Below are positions 32,700 through 45,497 of a stretch of DNA of 64,000 nt, one piece after another; position 1 is the stretch's first letter, and each line of letters starts with the position of its first letter. Below the pieces are notes generated by a model. The model did not search any database. It was not told the DNA's origin and saw only the letters and a list, made by a program, of their open reading frames with translations. Origin of the DNA: Vesta saturnalis (taxonomy: Eukaryota > Arthropoda > Insecta > Coleoptera > Lampyridae); NCBI GenBank assembly GCA_036346205.1, contig JARFJB010001817.1, positions 1,850,001 to 1,914,000 of the forward strand, in the 5' to 3' direction. The position numbers were made by a program, and so were the translations under genes.

Positions 32700-34633
32700 T
32701 AATATTTTTTCTGTGTATTCTGTTATGTAAGTTATAACGTAAACAAAGCAATTTAATTTGTAATAAAAATGAAAATATTTAGTAACTTCGGTATGGTCTG
32801 ATAAATAAGACGGAGTTTCTAAAAACATAATGTGGTACAAACAGCATAAGTAATGTTTTAAGGATTGATCTCATAAAATTCTATAAATAGATTTGATTAT
32901 CAGCGGAAACTTGTTGTTGATATTCTAGGTCAGATTATACGGGTACATAGTCTCTACGAAATGAAGGCGGTCTGTTTTAGTGGTACTGTGTAAACAATAA
33001 AGATAGAATAACTTCCATATATTTATTACAACTAAAATACCATTTCAGGTCTTGAATGACCTTTCGGTAAAAATTGTTCTCATTTAATATTATAAATCAA
33101 ACTGATTAAATAAATCAAGTCTACTTTTCCATTAAAAAAAATTCAGTTATTAATTGGTGCACATCTGAACTAAGTATGTATATTTATACAGTTTTTGTTT
33201 CTTAGTAGGAGACCGAATTTTTTCTACTGTCGCTTTGAAATTTTCTCCACAAATACAGTTTGCTGTTTTCGAACCCAGTTTCTACATGTTTACCAAAAGA
33301 CTCGTAAATATTTGCATTTGATAAAGTGCTTTACAGTTACCATAAACTTTAATATAAGCAGGTCGTCTTTCAAAATTATTGGACAAATTATCAGTGTTAT
33401 GACTAATTCAGTAAGGAACTAAACAGAAATCAGAAACCTTAATTTTTGGAAGAGAGTACGATTTTATACTAAATACAAACAATCACTAACGGAGGTAAGC
33501 CAAACAATCGTTATAGGGTAATCTAATGGTGATCGCTATGTCATATAGTTTAGCTAACTGTAGTGTACATATAACAGCACAACGTGTAATAACATATTTC
33601 AATCCTTGCAGGCACACGGTCTTCCAACGATTAGTAAGGCTTTACATTCGAAAGGTGGCATTATATACTCTTCTACCCAGAGGCCTCCTAGGTTACACTA
33701 CAGTCACATACGAACATGCTTCTTAAAATATGTTACATTTCAAGTATGAAATGTCAAGACAAACTACATCAAGAATGAAGTCAAGAGGCTTCCCTATATT
33801 TAGTAATAAAATTGTGATGCAATGCTAAATTTCTGAATCAGTTATCTTGATTTTCAGTAAATAAAGTAATCACGCCTACCGGTTCACCCTGGTATTACAA
33901 TAAATTACATTACATCTGGTCTCAAATATACAACAGTCGCATATTCACTAGATCGTTTTAATTCAACCTACCTTCCAACTTATAAATTCAAATATATAAA
34001 TCTGCACCAATTGTGGTATGAAATAAAACACTAAATTTATTGTCATTAAATAATATTAATTACTCCCTCCCTTGTAGGTTAGATGTAATGCTATCTCACT
34101 CTGGTAGCGCTGGTGGCATGTTCTCCATATTAGGTTAAAATCAATATAGATTTTATTTATATTTAAATAAATTACTTTTAATACTAATCACTTTTTGTTT
34201 TAAATCTTGTACTTCAAGACAAATTATACGTTTCGACAACAATTATAGTTATGAAAACACAATGAATAATCCTAGTACGAGAATTTGTTGCATGCATTTG
34301 AAAGCCTACTATTGAATTATACGTTTAACAGGCAATTTTTTAAATATATTTTAAAAATTACTGCATGCGAACGATAAAAAATGCCCGTTTTTCGGGGTTT
34401 GCCACGCCACAGTCAACTTAGAATTACATAAAAACAAAACCACTCAATCAAACGGCATGAAATTTTAGTATATCACAAATTCAAGCTTCTTGCATACAAA
34501 ATTTGACTTTGTAAACGCAAGAGCCAATTTAGTAACACATGGTATTCTCCCGAAAGGTAGGTCGCATGTGTATTTGACTTACGCTATTGTTTTGAGTGTA
34601 ATGTCAGTAACATAACGAGAATAACCCTGAAAC
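32700..34633. other. Unassigned AT-rich interval
   Basis: Nothing recognisable on either strand; open frames are short and without family features. Confidence 0.5.
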
Positions 34634-34869
34634 TATAATTCCGTTACCTTTTTTAAAAACAATTTTTAAATGATTAGAGTTTTAACAGCTGCGTCTGGCA
34701 GCCGAAAGCTGCTTCGGGCGAACTTTTGGTGCAGTGCAGGGTTGGAGTAAGCATTTTAACGTACTCCATGTTACGCGACTAAAACGGTTTGGTTCTCGCC
34801 CAACGAGGGTCAGCTCTAAAAAATTCAACAAATTATAAATTGTTATTAAAAATTGTAACGGAATTATGG
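34634..34869. mobile_element. Possible small MITE
   Basis: Inverted tips CTATAATTCCGTTAC (left) and GTAACGGAATTATGG (right), one mismatch over 15. About 236 bp with a locally GC-rich centre (GCTGCGTCTGGCAGC). No coding content, and the target-site duplication is uncertain. Confidence 0.45.
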
Positions 34870-35103
34870 TTTAATTTGTAATAATATGAAGACGCTTTAT
34901 TATTAAGGTTATTTTGCACTATTTTGTAGTTGCAACGCATATTTGAGCCGTGTAATGGGGTATTTGTACAAGAAACAATTTTTTTAAATGCATTTTTGCA
35001 TTGCTACGTCACTGTTATTTTTGACGTTTTGTATAATGTCGTTATTGGTGATATTGGAACATAGAATAAAAATACGTGACCGTTTAAAAAATTAATTGTG
35101 TAC

Positions 35104-35279
35104 CTATGTTTGTGTGTTTGAGTGTTTGTGTGTTTGAGTGTTTGTGTGTTTGTGCGTCTGCGTGTTTGCGTGTTTGTGCGTTTGTGTGTTTGTTTGTGTG
35201 TTTGTGCGTTTGTGTGTTTGTGCTTGCGTGTTTGTGTGTTTATGTGTTTGTGTGTTCATGTGTCCGTGTTTGTGCGTCC
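35104..35279. repeat. GTGTTT-type simple repeat
   Basis: Imperfect array of TGTGTGTTTG / TGTGCGTTTG units. The overlapping Val/Cys-rich open frames it creates are artefacts of the repeat. Confidence 0.9.
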
Positions 35280-35979
35280 GCTAATGTATTATGTAGACAC
35301 GATCGATGCACGAGAGTCCCGCAGAGTACACAAGTATAATTAATTATTCAACTTAGTTAAAAGATTAACGTAATTTAACGAATTGTTGATCAATTTCTGA
35401 AAATTAAAAAAGCAATAAGTATTCAGTAAATTAAGTTTTGTCTTCAATTAACAGACTTTATTCACATATTAAATTTTAAAAAGTGTTGATCTTGAAATCT
35501 TGAAATTATGCAAAATGGTTTACTTAGTTTGTGATGTTGTAATTTGATTTCGCGTATTTTCATAATTTTTTTTTGTAAATTTTGTGCACATATGCCTAAT
35601 AAGTTTACTCTCAAATTCTTATGATACGTCATTGAATAACATTCTTAGTGTGTGCCATTTAGTTAAATTGTAATTTTCTATTTCGTGGGTATAACAAATT
35701 TTTAAATCGTATATCTACTACTACTAATACTTTATTTGCATAATTTACAAAAAATTTTGCAAAGTGCTTGCATTTTGCTATTTACATTTTCCATCTCTAT
35801 TTACACTTTTTACAGTCTCTCCTTTTTTTACTTCACTTACACTAACTTCTTCTCTCTTTTCTCTTCTCCCCTTAACTGTCTTCTTCTGTTCCATGTTTCT
35901 TGCATCCACTCCGCTCCCTTCCTCCTTCTTCTAGTATCTCTTCCACCGACTTCTCCTCCTCCTTTAATTCCCTGCATTC

Positions 35980-36690
35980 TTGCAGCGCGTGTTTAATCCA
36001 CTCTATCCCTTCTCCGCACAGTCTACATTTTCTCTCTTCGTCCTTTCCCTCTCTTCGTTTCCACATCTAAATATCGCTATCATTTTCTTTCTTTCCCTCT
36101 TCCCTTCCCCATTCAAATATCTCGGTATCCGATCTCCCTTAATGTTCCTGTAGTTTACATGTATTTTCCTTCTTTTACCTTCGACAATCTTTCCTGCTTT
36201 TGCACATCTCTATCCCTTCTAATTATGTCCTCTCTCACGTTCCTCCTTCCCTTCTTAGTCTTTCTACTTCCTCTTTTGCGTATCCGTTTCTTTCGTAATA
36301 TTCTTTCCTGGTTTCTTGTCCATATTCTATTCCTACTTCTCTTATTTCTTTCCGGCATTCTTGCAGGATTTTACACTTCGTTCTTCTACTCATTTCCTCC
36401 TCGTACTTTACTGCTCTATTTCCCACCTCCACCCTTATTTTCTCTACTTGCAACTCCTCTCTAATGATGTATTCTGGTGTTTCTCTTTCCACTCCCAGTA
36501 TCCACCTCCAGTATTTTTCTTGCAGCCCCTCTTTCTCTTTGTATTCTTTCCACCCCCACACTTCCGCCCCGTACAGTATCACACTTTTTATCAATTTCTC
36601 AAATAATAATTTTCTTTTCGTTACGTCCATTCCAAACAGTCTTTCCCTTACACTCCACACTTGCCCTATTAGCTTATTCCCTTTTCTCAC
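35980..36690 (-). pseudogene. LINE RT thumb and C-terminal Cys-His finger
   Basis: 36235-36690 continues from the RT: KRKLLFEKLIKSVILYGAEVWGW (thumb) and YWRWILGVERETPEYIIREE, common in insect LINEs. At 35980-36040 CRLCGEGIEWIKHALQEC gives C-x2-C-x8-H-x4-C, the C-terminal zinc-knuckle-like motif of these elements. Frameshifts separate the pieces. Confidence 0.8.
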
Positions 36691-36698
36691 TCGTTCTT

Positions 36699-37496
36699 TT
36701 ATTTGTTCCCACCTTTATTGTCTTGTCTCATTGTGTATCCCAGGTATGTGCATTCCTTTACTTTCTGTATCTCCTCATCCCTCCATTTCCATTCCTCCTT
36801 TTTCCTTTTTCTACCCCCTTTTCTCCATACTATTGCCTTAGTTTTAGTCCCATTGACTTCTAGATCTTTCCTTTTCAAATATCTGTCCAAAGTTTTTAAC
36901 ATTACCTTCATTTCTTTTTCCTCCCTTGCTAATAACACTATATCATCCGCGTATTCCAGCGTCCACACTTTCATGTTCCCCACCACCAGGCCTCCCTCTT
37001 CTTGTACACTTAATGTCTCCTCCAGGTCTCCAATATATACCGCGAACAGGCTTGGGCTCAGTGGGAACCCTTGTCTCAATCCCTTCCTCGCTACAAATCC
37101 TTCGCTCAGTTCCCCATTTACTCTCACCCTGTTCCTCGTTTCTTCATATATTTCTTCTATCCTTTCTATTGTCCTTTCGCTTATCTTTTTTTTCCCCATG
37201 AGCTCCGACAACTTTTGACTGTTCACCCTATCGAATGCCGCTGTTACGTCTACATATACCGCTTTTTCTCTTTTCTTTCCTAATTCCTTGTTTGCGATGT
37301 GCTTCAATATGTATACGTTATCCGTCGTTCTTCTTCCTTTCCTGAATCCTGCCTGTCTATCTGGTAACAGCTTCTTTTCCTCCACCTCCTTCTTTAACGT
37401 TTCTTCCAGAACGTTTGCGTATATTTTGTAGGCCGTGTTTAGCAGTGTAATTCCCCTGTAATTTGTCATCCGATTCTTGTCTCCTTTTTTGTACAC
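36699..37496 (-). pseudogene. LINE reverse transcriptase core
   Basis: 265 uninterrupted codons. YKKGDKNRMTNYRGITLLNT (motif 1), DRQAGFRKGRRTTDNVYIL (motif 2), VDVTAAFDRVNS (motif A, Asp; usual form VDL+AAFD), LRQGFPLSPSLFAVYIGDLE (motif B), LEYADDIVLLARE (motif C, YADD, ~36930-36965), then DLEVNGTKTKAIVW and CTYLGYTM. The catalytic residues look intact. The frame is closed by a frameshift near 36700, so the copy is still inactive overall. Confidence 0.9.
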
Positions 37497-38224
37497 TGGT
37501 TAAAGATGTCTTTCCCTCCATCTCTCTGGGAATCCTTCTCCTCTCCATATTTTTTTTTATTATTTCCGTCATCCTTTTTGTCACATTTTCTCCTCCGTAT
37601 ATCCACTTATCACCTTGTATCTCATCTTCTCCTGCCGCTTCCTTTTTTTACGTTCTTTATTGCCTCTCTTACTTCCTCTTCTTTTATTCCTCCTTCTTTT
37701 CCTCTATCTCGTGTCTTTTGTTACTTTGTCTTTCTTCTCCGTCCTATATTGCTCTCCCTCTACAGCGTCTCTGAAATACCTCTCCCATTTTTTATTTGTA
37801 TTCCGTTTGTGTTCTTCTTTCCGCTTGTCTTTCTTTAAAAATTTCCATACGCCTTCTTCTGTTTTTATCTCCTTAATCTGCTCTTCCTGTTTCTTTTTGC
37901 TTTCTTCCTTTTAATTTTCATGTTTTCCTGTATATCTTTACGGCTTCTTTATATTCTTCTTTTTTCGCTTTCCCGTTCTCCACCGTCTTAGTGTTTTCTT
38001 GCTTTCCTTTTCGCCTCCTTACATTCTTTTCCCACCATCTTTTCCACTCCATTTTCTCCCCCTTCCATCTTCTCAACTTGACTTTTTCCGTTGCTTCCTC
38101 CATTGTCTCTCTCATTCCTTCCATACTTTCTTGCGCTCCGTTACCTTCCCATCTTCTTACTTTTCCCACTTTTTCTGTATACCTCTTTATACTCTCTTCT
38201 GTCCCTCTCGCTTTCTTCTCTATT
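37497..38224 (-). pseudogene. LINE endonuclease-to-RT linker
   Basis: Lys/Glu-rich frames (KVKLRRWKGEKMEWKRWWEK, KKEEYKEAVKIY) leading to the RT. A run near 37500-37600 (MTEIIKKNMERRRIPREMEG) corresponds to the block just before the RT core (usual form IP..W+.) and is split from the RT by a frameshift at ~37500. Confidence 0.7.
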
Positions 38225-38740
38225 TCCATTCATTATTTCCCACCCCCCCTCGTTGCACATTTCTAACAGTTCTTTTGCTTCCGTATTCAACACTTTATCC
38301 TTTGTCTGTCTTTTCCGGTCTCTGTCTTTTCTTGTAATCCCCCCTCTACCCCTATTCTCGCGTTAAAATCCCCTCCTATTATCGTCATACCTTCCACCCT
38401 CTCTTCTATCATCTCCTCTAAATTTTCCCTAGTCTCTCATCTTTCTACTGTATACCGTCACTATTTTTTTTTCTTTACCCCACTGTGCGTTTCTTTCTAT
38501 GATACCTCTTCTTTGTAGCACTTTCTCTTCTTCTTCTTTTTCCAAACATTTTCTTTTTATTCCCACTACTATCCCCCCCTTTGTTCTTTTTGTATTGTTC
38601 CTTTCCGCGCACAGCAGCACCCATGAGAATTCACTTGGCATTTCCCACACCACGCCCATTCTTTTTCTTCTCTTGTAATCCCATCACGTCCTGCTCCCGC
38701 TACATTCCAGAACAGTATCTTTAGTTCATCCATCCCTTCC
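38225..38740 (-). pseudogene. LINE endonuclease (EEP), N-terminal part, internally deleted
   Basis: Starts with MDELKILFWNVAGAGRD near 38730, the classical first EEP block (ILFWNVAG). GIVVGIKRKCLEKEE and KKIVTVYSR follow, then a GGDFNARIG-type block near 38370 and KELLEMCNEGGWEIMNGN near 38250. Immediately after NGN the sequence jumps to the linker. The section present in the 5-kb copy (GGRGASIIDYV...ESDYQPL) is missing, a deletion of several hundred bases that removes the last catalytic residues. Confidence 0.75.
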
Positions 38741-38859
38741 TGCAGTTTTTCCTTACTTTCCCTTTGTTCCCCTTGCTGTTCTTTCCCTTTCTTTTACTCT
38801 CTTGTCCATTTTTCTTCTCCTTGTTTATCACCAACACTTTTCTAACTTCTTACATTTAT

Positions 38860-39290
38860 TTTCTCTTCCATCATCCCTTGTAGTTCTTTCTGTGGCTCAT
38901 TGCATCTCCACCCCTTTATCACGATGTTATTTTTCTTTTTCTTTCTCCTCATCGTCTACTTTTCTTTCTAGTTTTTCTAATCTCTCTATCAATTCTTGTT
39001 TTCCACCTTCTATTCCTTTTCCCTTTCTTCCATTTGTTCTTTCATTTCTTTGATGTCGTTCCTTAGTCCCTTCATATTTTCTTCCATCAGCTTCCTCATC
39101 TCAAGGATTAGCTCCTTTATTTCCTCCATTTCTTTCTCTTCCTTCCTCTTTTCCCTTTCCACTGTTGCGCTGTTACCACTTTTACCCTCCTCTGCCTTTT
39201 TACGTCTAGCGATCTTATTATCTTCTTCCCTTCTTCATTCCCTTCTTCTCTTGACTTTATCTACCTTTTTCCGTATTTTTTACTCGTCCT
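38860..39290 (-). pseudogene. LINE ORF1-like coiled-coil remnant
   Basis: Highly charged helical text: EEIKELILEMRKLMEENMKG around 39050-39130, then ERLEKLERKVDDEEKE followed by NNIVIKGW-like text near 38900. Such a coiled coil followed by a +NIVI+G motif is typical of the nucleic-acid-binding ORF1/linker part of insect LINEs. Frames change several times. Confidence 0.55.
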
Positions 39291-39300
39291 CAATTCCGCA

Positions 39301-42300
39301 ATTTAATGTACTTCCGATTATATGGTTAAATTTAACTATTACAATGGTAATTTTATATGAATGTAAATACATATAAATATACGGGTCAAAGGTCACCACG
39401 ATATCTAAGTATTGTATACAAATAAAGGAAAATAGCAAATTATTTGAATACATATCCGCTATTGTAATTCTTTTGCCTCCATAATCGTCTTTTTGCCTGT
39501 AATAATCGTCTTTTCGCAAACTACCGCTATTCACCACTTCCTTCATCGTTGTATATCTTTGTTTGCTTATTTATACATTGAAATTAACTTATTAACAAAA
39601 TTATATACATTTCATAATAATTTGCTAGATCTAGCGGTAAAGTTAGAATCTAATTTGATAAGATAACCTTTTCCAAATCTATGTTGAATTGAAAGACACG
39701 TCCATGGAATTTTTAATCAAACGACCCAAATTAATTGGGATACAATCCAATTCACTGTTTACATTGAATAAGGGTTACTATACATTCCTTTTGGGCGAAA
39801 AAGTTCAAAACACTTCTTGTGTTTTGAGAATTGCAAAAATACAAAACACGTGGTACCAATTTTATTTTTATCTTCGCCAGTCACCCCTTCCTTCCTAACT
39901 GACATGATTGCAATCAATAGAAAAATGTAAACATTTGTAAATATCGGAGGTTTCACAATTCGGGGTGTTTACCACGTCGAAGATCACAAAAAAGGGGGAT
40001 TTTTGGAGGGCATTATAGAACACAGTTAATGTTTACTGTTTACCATTTTACAAGTATTCACGAAAAAAATACTTCACAAGCACTTTTTGGGTTGTAGTCT
40101 CTGAGAAGTCTTGTTGATTGTTATGTAATTTGTAACTGCTTAAAAATAATTATACTTAGCAAATAGCAGCTTTCCCCATTTTATAAAAACTAGTTAATGA
40201 AAATTTTATAGTTGGAAAGAAAAACGTTTTCACGGCGTTATGTAAGAATCTTAAAAGAAACGAACACCTTGAGGTGAAAAGGATGACTTTTTGAGGACAT
40301 GGAAGATTTTCAAACGAGGACTTCTGCAGGACTTGGAGCACCGATAGACACCCTGAAATTTAAAGTAATAGAAGTAAATTCTTACCTATATTATATATTT
40401 GCTTAGTTAGTTACCATTTTGCGGTTTATGATAATTGCAGACATCACAGAAAAACAAATAGAATGTGGATTGAATCAGTTGTTTACCGGAACAAGTGCCG
40501 AATATATCTGAAAACCATACTGGAAGATTTTCATGAACTTAAAGCTGTTAAAGAATTAGGACGCGTATATTTCTATTCGTCTCCATTTTCCACATTCTAT
40601 TATTATTCTATTATTATAGTAAAATTTCATAAGGCTGTTTCTGTGAAGCGAAAGATTTTCACTAAACTAATTGGTAATGACTATATTTGGCAAAATTTAA
40701 CAAAGTCCTCCTTGAAAATAGAAATGTATTTCTATTGTTTAACGCGATACTGCTAGCAAACTGTATATTTAAAATAGGTAGCTTAAAACTGTGTGTAACG
40801 CGTCAAATATTTTTGTAGTTTTTTTATTCTTACTAGATTAAATGTAAGGTGGTTAGCAATAAATCAGTTTATATTATTGTACGTCTCTTAATCGACTTAA
40901 ACCCCTAACGATCTATTTCTTGTTATTTATAACGGTCTAAAGTAAACAGAAAGAAAGGCGGAGATTGTCAGAAACATGAAAACAGGGTGCAGACTCAGTT
41001 ATGTGAAGTGTGCCTTGAGAAGTACACATATCTAAATACATCTTAAGTGTCGGTATGAGTTAGCTAGCATTTTGATGATGCATTGGTGTAGCAAATATGC
41101 ATGTTAATATGTGAGCGCTGATATCAATTGTGACGTCATTTGAGTATGCACGGGTTAGTGCGATAGACTCAATGTGTTGGTATATGAGAGTTGATATCAA
41201 GTAGGATATCGTTTGATTGTACGTTGATGTCGAAAGCCTATAATTATAAGTTGTGAAAACGGCGCCATACCATCGAACTGCGGTGCAAGTGGGGGGCCTG
41301 TGTCTTGCTTGCTGTTCGTAATGACACGAATAGGTAAAATGGTGGCGTAATGATGACATCCTGATATCGATTCGTTGGGACCCAAACTGTTTAGTGGCAG
41401 TTGTGTTCGGGGAAGCCTAAACTTATTTCAGGTGACAACAAGGATCAATAATGGATCATAGAATAAAGTAAAGGCCGAAAGCCCCCCGGTGAGTACACCT
41501 ATAATTAAGATTATGCAGAGCAGTAATTGTAAACTTTGTTGCATATTTTTTCATATATCTCTTGCCAATACCTATCATAACGGAGGGATTGAATTGCATT
41601 GCGAATACTAACGTAAGGTACGGGTAAATAAAATGCAAGTACTATCTCGTCACCAAAGAATAAACCTGCGTCATCACTTACAATACTACGAGTTAATATT
41701 AGAAAACGAATTCAAATTATTTCCGTAATAATTTCTTTTAATTAATTATTCTTTTTTACCATATGATTATAAATACTGTTTATTCGAAATTTACACCGTA
41801 AAAGAAAACAAGGTTTATTGTTGTGAAAATCGAAGAAAATTGTTCATTATAATTAACGTATTAATGACCATGGTGAGCAACAAATATACCTCTAGCAGAA
41901 ATTTTATCTTAATGGTTTTTGTAGGTTATAATTTATGAGTACCTATATTCAAATAAAATACTAAAGCACAGCATGTTTATGTAAATATTTAGAGAATATT
42001 TATATCCAATATCATGTAAGGTGGTGTTAAAACATTTACATATAATTGATAACTAAAGATAATCGAATTTTTAGGTTTCCCTATTTGAACTTCCGAACGT
42101 TGGTTGCTACAGCTTAATTGTGCTTACATACATACATACCTTGTATGTTTTAAATATAAGTGTGAGCTTGTTTATAGATAAACATGGAAATAAGACTTCC
42201 AATTAAAATAAAGAAACATTTTTGTTAAAAAGTTTAATGTGCTCACAACTTTGCGATCATGTACAATAGAGGGATAAACCGACATATCCTCAAATTTAGT

Positions 42301-43015
42301 TATTAATGGGTTATGAAATTAGTTTGTAACCTTTACATATTGCATGATATAAGTCTAGCTAAAGGAAAACTGTCAATAAGATTATAAGTAAACTTATTCA
42401 ATCAGAAAACTCCATATTCCTTTTTCGGAATAACTTCAATGTTTGATGTTGATTCGTTTAGTGAACTAAAAAATATAAATGTACTTATACCTTTAGAGCG
42501 AAACAGTATTAATTACCATTGTTACAGCTCTTATTAAATGATAATTTAACAAGCCAATAATAACTAAAATGAAATTTTATGGCTTGACATATTTAAATGT
42601 AATCTATTTAGTTCAATCTGCACAGAATAATTATATTACAAAACTCTAATAATCCTTTTCAATTACCTACACTGTTATGCTGTAACAATAAACAAACTAC
42701 TAAAATTGTAGTCGCTATCACACAATTAGACCAAAGAGTTTGGTTACATTGCTGTAATGCTTCGTTCCACATTGCAATAACATTTTCGGTTTTATCCAAT
42801 ATGTTTAAGGTAGTACCCGTTTGCATGTGCCAAATTGCATTAAAATCACAATAATACGTTGCAATTGTAACATTTGTCCCATAGCTTCTAATTATGTCAT
42901 TTTCCTCATACATTTTCTTTTTTCCGAGATTTAATAAGTGGATAAAATTTAGTTTTAAATAGTGTGGGTTCATAACTAATATTTTTTTTGTGTTAATCAC
43001 GAAATCATCTTAGAC
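39301..43015. other. Unassigned AT-rich interval
   Basis: No supportable gene. Weakly inverted tips near 39957 (TTCGGGGTGTTTAC) and 40363 (AGACACCCTGAAAT) may delimit a ~400-bp decayed DNA element. Confidence 0.4.
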
Positions 43016-43019
43016 TTAG

Positions 43020-43490
43020 AATTGATCCCTTGAATGTATCGTTAGAAAAATGAGTTCGCATTTCTGCTATATTTTGTTTTTCCAATACAGCTCTAATATT
43101 GAAAGTCTTTTTTGAACTTGCAATGTGCAATGCGAAATTTAAACTTCATCACTTAATAAAACATGACTATAATGGAATTTAGCATTTAAAGCTTCAACTA
43201 GGACATGTTTTTCTGTAAATAAAAACATTTCAGATGATGGAATATGTATGTATACGTTAGATTGTACTCACTTTGTGCATACATGTTGTACAATGTATTC
43301 TTAATGCACATTTTGGATGTTTCTGGCAGATCGTTCCATTTTGTTTTTTACGAGGTCCTTTTTGCTTGGACTGGATAACATTTGATTAGATCTACTGTGA
43401 TACTTGATATTCTTCACTGTGGCCACAGACATAGCCAGGGCATTTGCCACACGCTGTATTGCGATTACAATATTGAAATAAAAATAAATA
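43020..43490 (-). pseudogene. Tc1-like (DDE_3) transposase N-terminal remnant
   Basis: Minus-strand pieces fit the HTH half of an insect Tc1-like transposase: RVANALAMSVATVKNIKYHS, LSSPSKKD, a KCALR / NTLYNMYAQ pair split by a frameshift, VLVEALNAKFHYS, and RAVLEKQNIAEMRTHF. The catalytic half is absent. It appears to be the same subfamily type as the nested element at 19214-20305. Confidence 0.6.
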
Positions 43491-45104
43491 TTGCATACTT
43501 CTTGAATGCAATACAGTGAGGTTGTGTGCTAAAATAACGCGTAGTCAAATTACTATTAAAATGCATGTTAAATAATACCAACAAGTATTTTATTTCCTTT
43601 TCATTGTATGAAACTATTCAATGACATATGTCGATTATGTCAAATGCACTTCAAGCATGTTTCTATCCTTTTTTTTAAAGACGCTTGGATATGAGATGGC
43701 AGTATAAACAATTTGGATAGCTAGGTTCATAAACTAATGACGTAGGCGAATCTTTCCTGCCGAGAATAATATAAAGATCTACATTAAGTAATTTATCATT
43801 TCTTACACGTGACAGATATAATTACGTAATCAATCTTTTTCCAATGATTGCTTATATCGTTTTCTGCCGAATGCACTTATAATTTGTCAATTATTTAAAA
43901 GAATACTAAATTCCGAATATACAATGAAAGGTTTATATTTTTTAAGTAAAATACACATTACAAGGAACTAAAAAAATCTGTTAATCTAAGAGCAACTTTA
44001 TAATAAAAACTTAATGTACAAATCGTCAAGAAATTAATAAATACGTCAAATATTTTTAGAAGAAAAAAAGTTGGCAATTCCCGAATCAAGAAAAATTCAC
44101 TTTTCAATGATTAATCTAAAACCATAGCTTCTTTGCACGTTGTAGCGGGTGGACGGATTGGAATTTTAAAGTGAAACTTAAATACGGTTATTTTTTCTCA
44201 ACACATTGCCCATTCTTTGTAAAAATTAATTTGAATGAAATCGAATAGTGTGTATTATAACTGACCTGCGTAATAATAATTAAACTTTTTTGTATAGAGA
44301 ACGTACCCATAATTGGTTATTATAACATTCCATTTAAATTACATACCACATTTTGCATCTAATGCAACCAGGCAAATCGCACATAAACAACGCGTTATTA
44401 GCATAATGTAAATATCGATAGTTCAAAAACACGACCTACATTTTAATCGCACTATGTCGATATGAAATAAAAATAGCAATATCATACAATTACATCCTTA
44501 TGTGCAGTTATCAATCAGAATAATGCTATTCATAATATCTACGTATTATTGTAAGTAACGAAAAGGTTATTCACCTGTCAAAATATTTATATGTGTAGAT
44601 GATAACAGTTATTAAATGAGTAACTTTTCCATCACATTTATGTTAAAATAATTTGTGTATGATTTGAGTTAGTTTATTTAAGTAAATGTATAATTAAAAG
44701 AAAGCAACAAATTGTTTGATGTATGCAATACGGTGACGTATTAGTTAATAAATTTGTTTAATTTGTGGAATTTTATATTTTATTTTCATTATAAACTCAA
44801 TTTCTTGCACTCGTACATAAAAAAACACATCACGCACAACAAACCATGACGAGAATATTTTTTAAAGGTAATGACACTTAATGGCAATTTTATATTGCAA
44901 GAGCCGTAAATAATGCATAGTGTATAACGTTAATCCGCAGCGAGGCCGAAAACCAAGCGCCGTACGAGAGTGAGTTAACGTCACGCTATCCGACGTTCGG
45001 CAAAAATAACACACTTTTTGTGTTGCTTTTAGTGTTCATTAACAAAATTTCGAAATTAGACTTATTAGGAAGTAAACAAAAAATGAGTTAGTACTCCACT
45101 TTAT
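43491..45104. other. Unassigned AT-rich interval
   Basis: Nothing recognisable until a short GC-richer patch at ~44935-45000 (GCGAGGCCGAAAACCAAGCG...CTATCCGACG), which could be a promoter or 5' UTR region for the small open frame that follows. Confidence 0.4.
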
Positions 45105-45203
45105 ATGTCAAACCAAAAACAACCACCGTCTTCTAAAACTACACCCTGGTCACAACCTCCACCAAAGCCTGTTGGTCACATCGCCAACCGCTGTTGGCCA
45201 TAA
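45105..45203 (+). other. Short Pro-rich open frame, possible first exon (weak)
   Basis: 32 codons starting MSNQKQPPSSKTTPWSQPPP and ending in TAA. Its Pro/Ser/Gln-rich start is unusual in this AT-rich region. A short upstream ORF (ATGAGTTAG, 45083) precedes it. The proline-rich opening recalls adaptor or peroxin-13-like N-termini, but there is not enough to name it. It may be an isolated exon, a retrocopy piece or chance. Confidence 0.2.
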
Positions 45204-45489
45204 CCTCCACTCTTTCTTCTACATCACAACGGCAACTTCTAGAATTTATCACATCCATCCTAGTCACTAAATCCACCGGGGTTCTGGTAACAGAACTCCC
45301 ACTGGCGTTGGCGTTTGAAGAGTATACTAAGAATATTCTAGAGATAACAAAATGAAATAATATTATGTCTAGATAAGTTTTAAACCTAGAAATATAAAAT
45401 TAGTGCAAATATCAAGTGAAAATCGCAAAAATTTAGCGGAAAGATCTAGAGAGAACACAACTGACGTATGCTAGTTGCGCATGCCTGAA

Positions 45490-45497
45490 TATAAAAG
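45490..45497 (+). promoter_or_regulatory. Candidate TATA box
   Basis: TATAAAAG followed ~30 bases later by GTGTATCGCGCAG and, after ~115 bases, by GAAGGTAGGTT, which resembles a splice donor. No downstream reading frame could be attached. Confidence 0.3.

Larger units (their letters stand above)
35720..39300 (-). mobile_element. Non-LTR retrotransposon (LINE), largely complete but degenerate
   Basis: Read on the minus strand from ~39300 to ~35720 it has an ORF1-like coiled coil, an EEP endonuclease start, a linker, a reverse transcriptase and a C-terminal Cys-His finger, followed by AATAAAG and a short (TAG)n tail. The sense strand is extremely purine-rich (Lys/Glu/Arg-rich proteins). Same family as 4966-5450. 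The layout fits the I/R1/Jockey-group LINEs; I cannot place the clade more precisely. Confidence 0.85.

Noticed and set aside
35106..35343. Cys/Val-rich frames of 73-77 codons
   Set aside because: Produced by the GTGTTT simple repeat.
35736..39053. Many plus-strand open frames of 70-170 codons rich in Ser, Phe, Leu and Pro
   Set aside because: They are the antisense of the purine-rich LINE on the minus strand.
40463..40756. 97-codon plus-strand frame
   Set aside because: No recognisable motif or homologous pattern.
41060..41359. 99-codon minus-strand frame rich in Tyr, His and Thr
   Set aside because: No domain resemblance; its antisense is equally plausible non-coding DNA.
42659..43000. 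113-codon minus-strand frame with a hydrophobic C-terminus and two possible glycosylation sites
   Set aside because: No family recognised, AT-driven composition, no start context or neighbours to support it.
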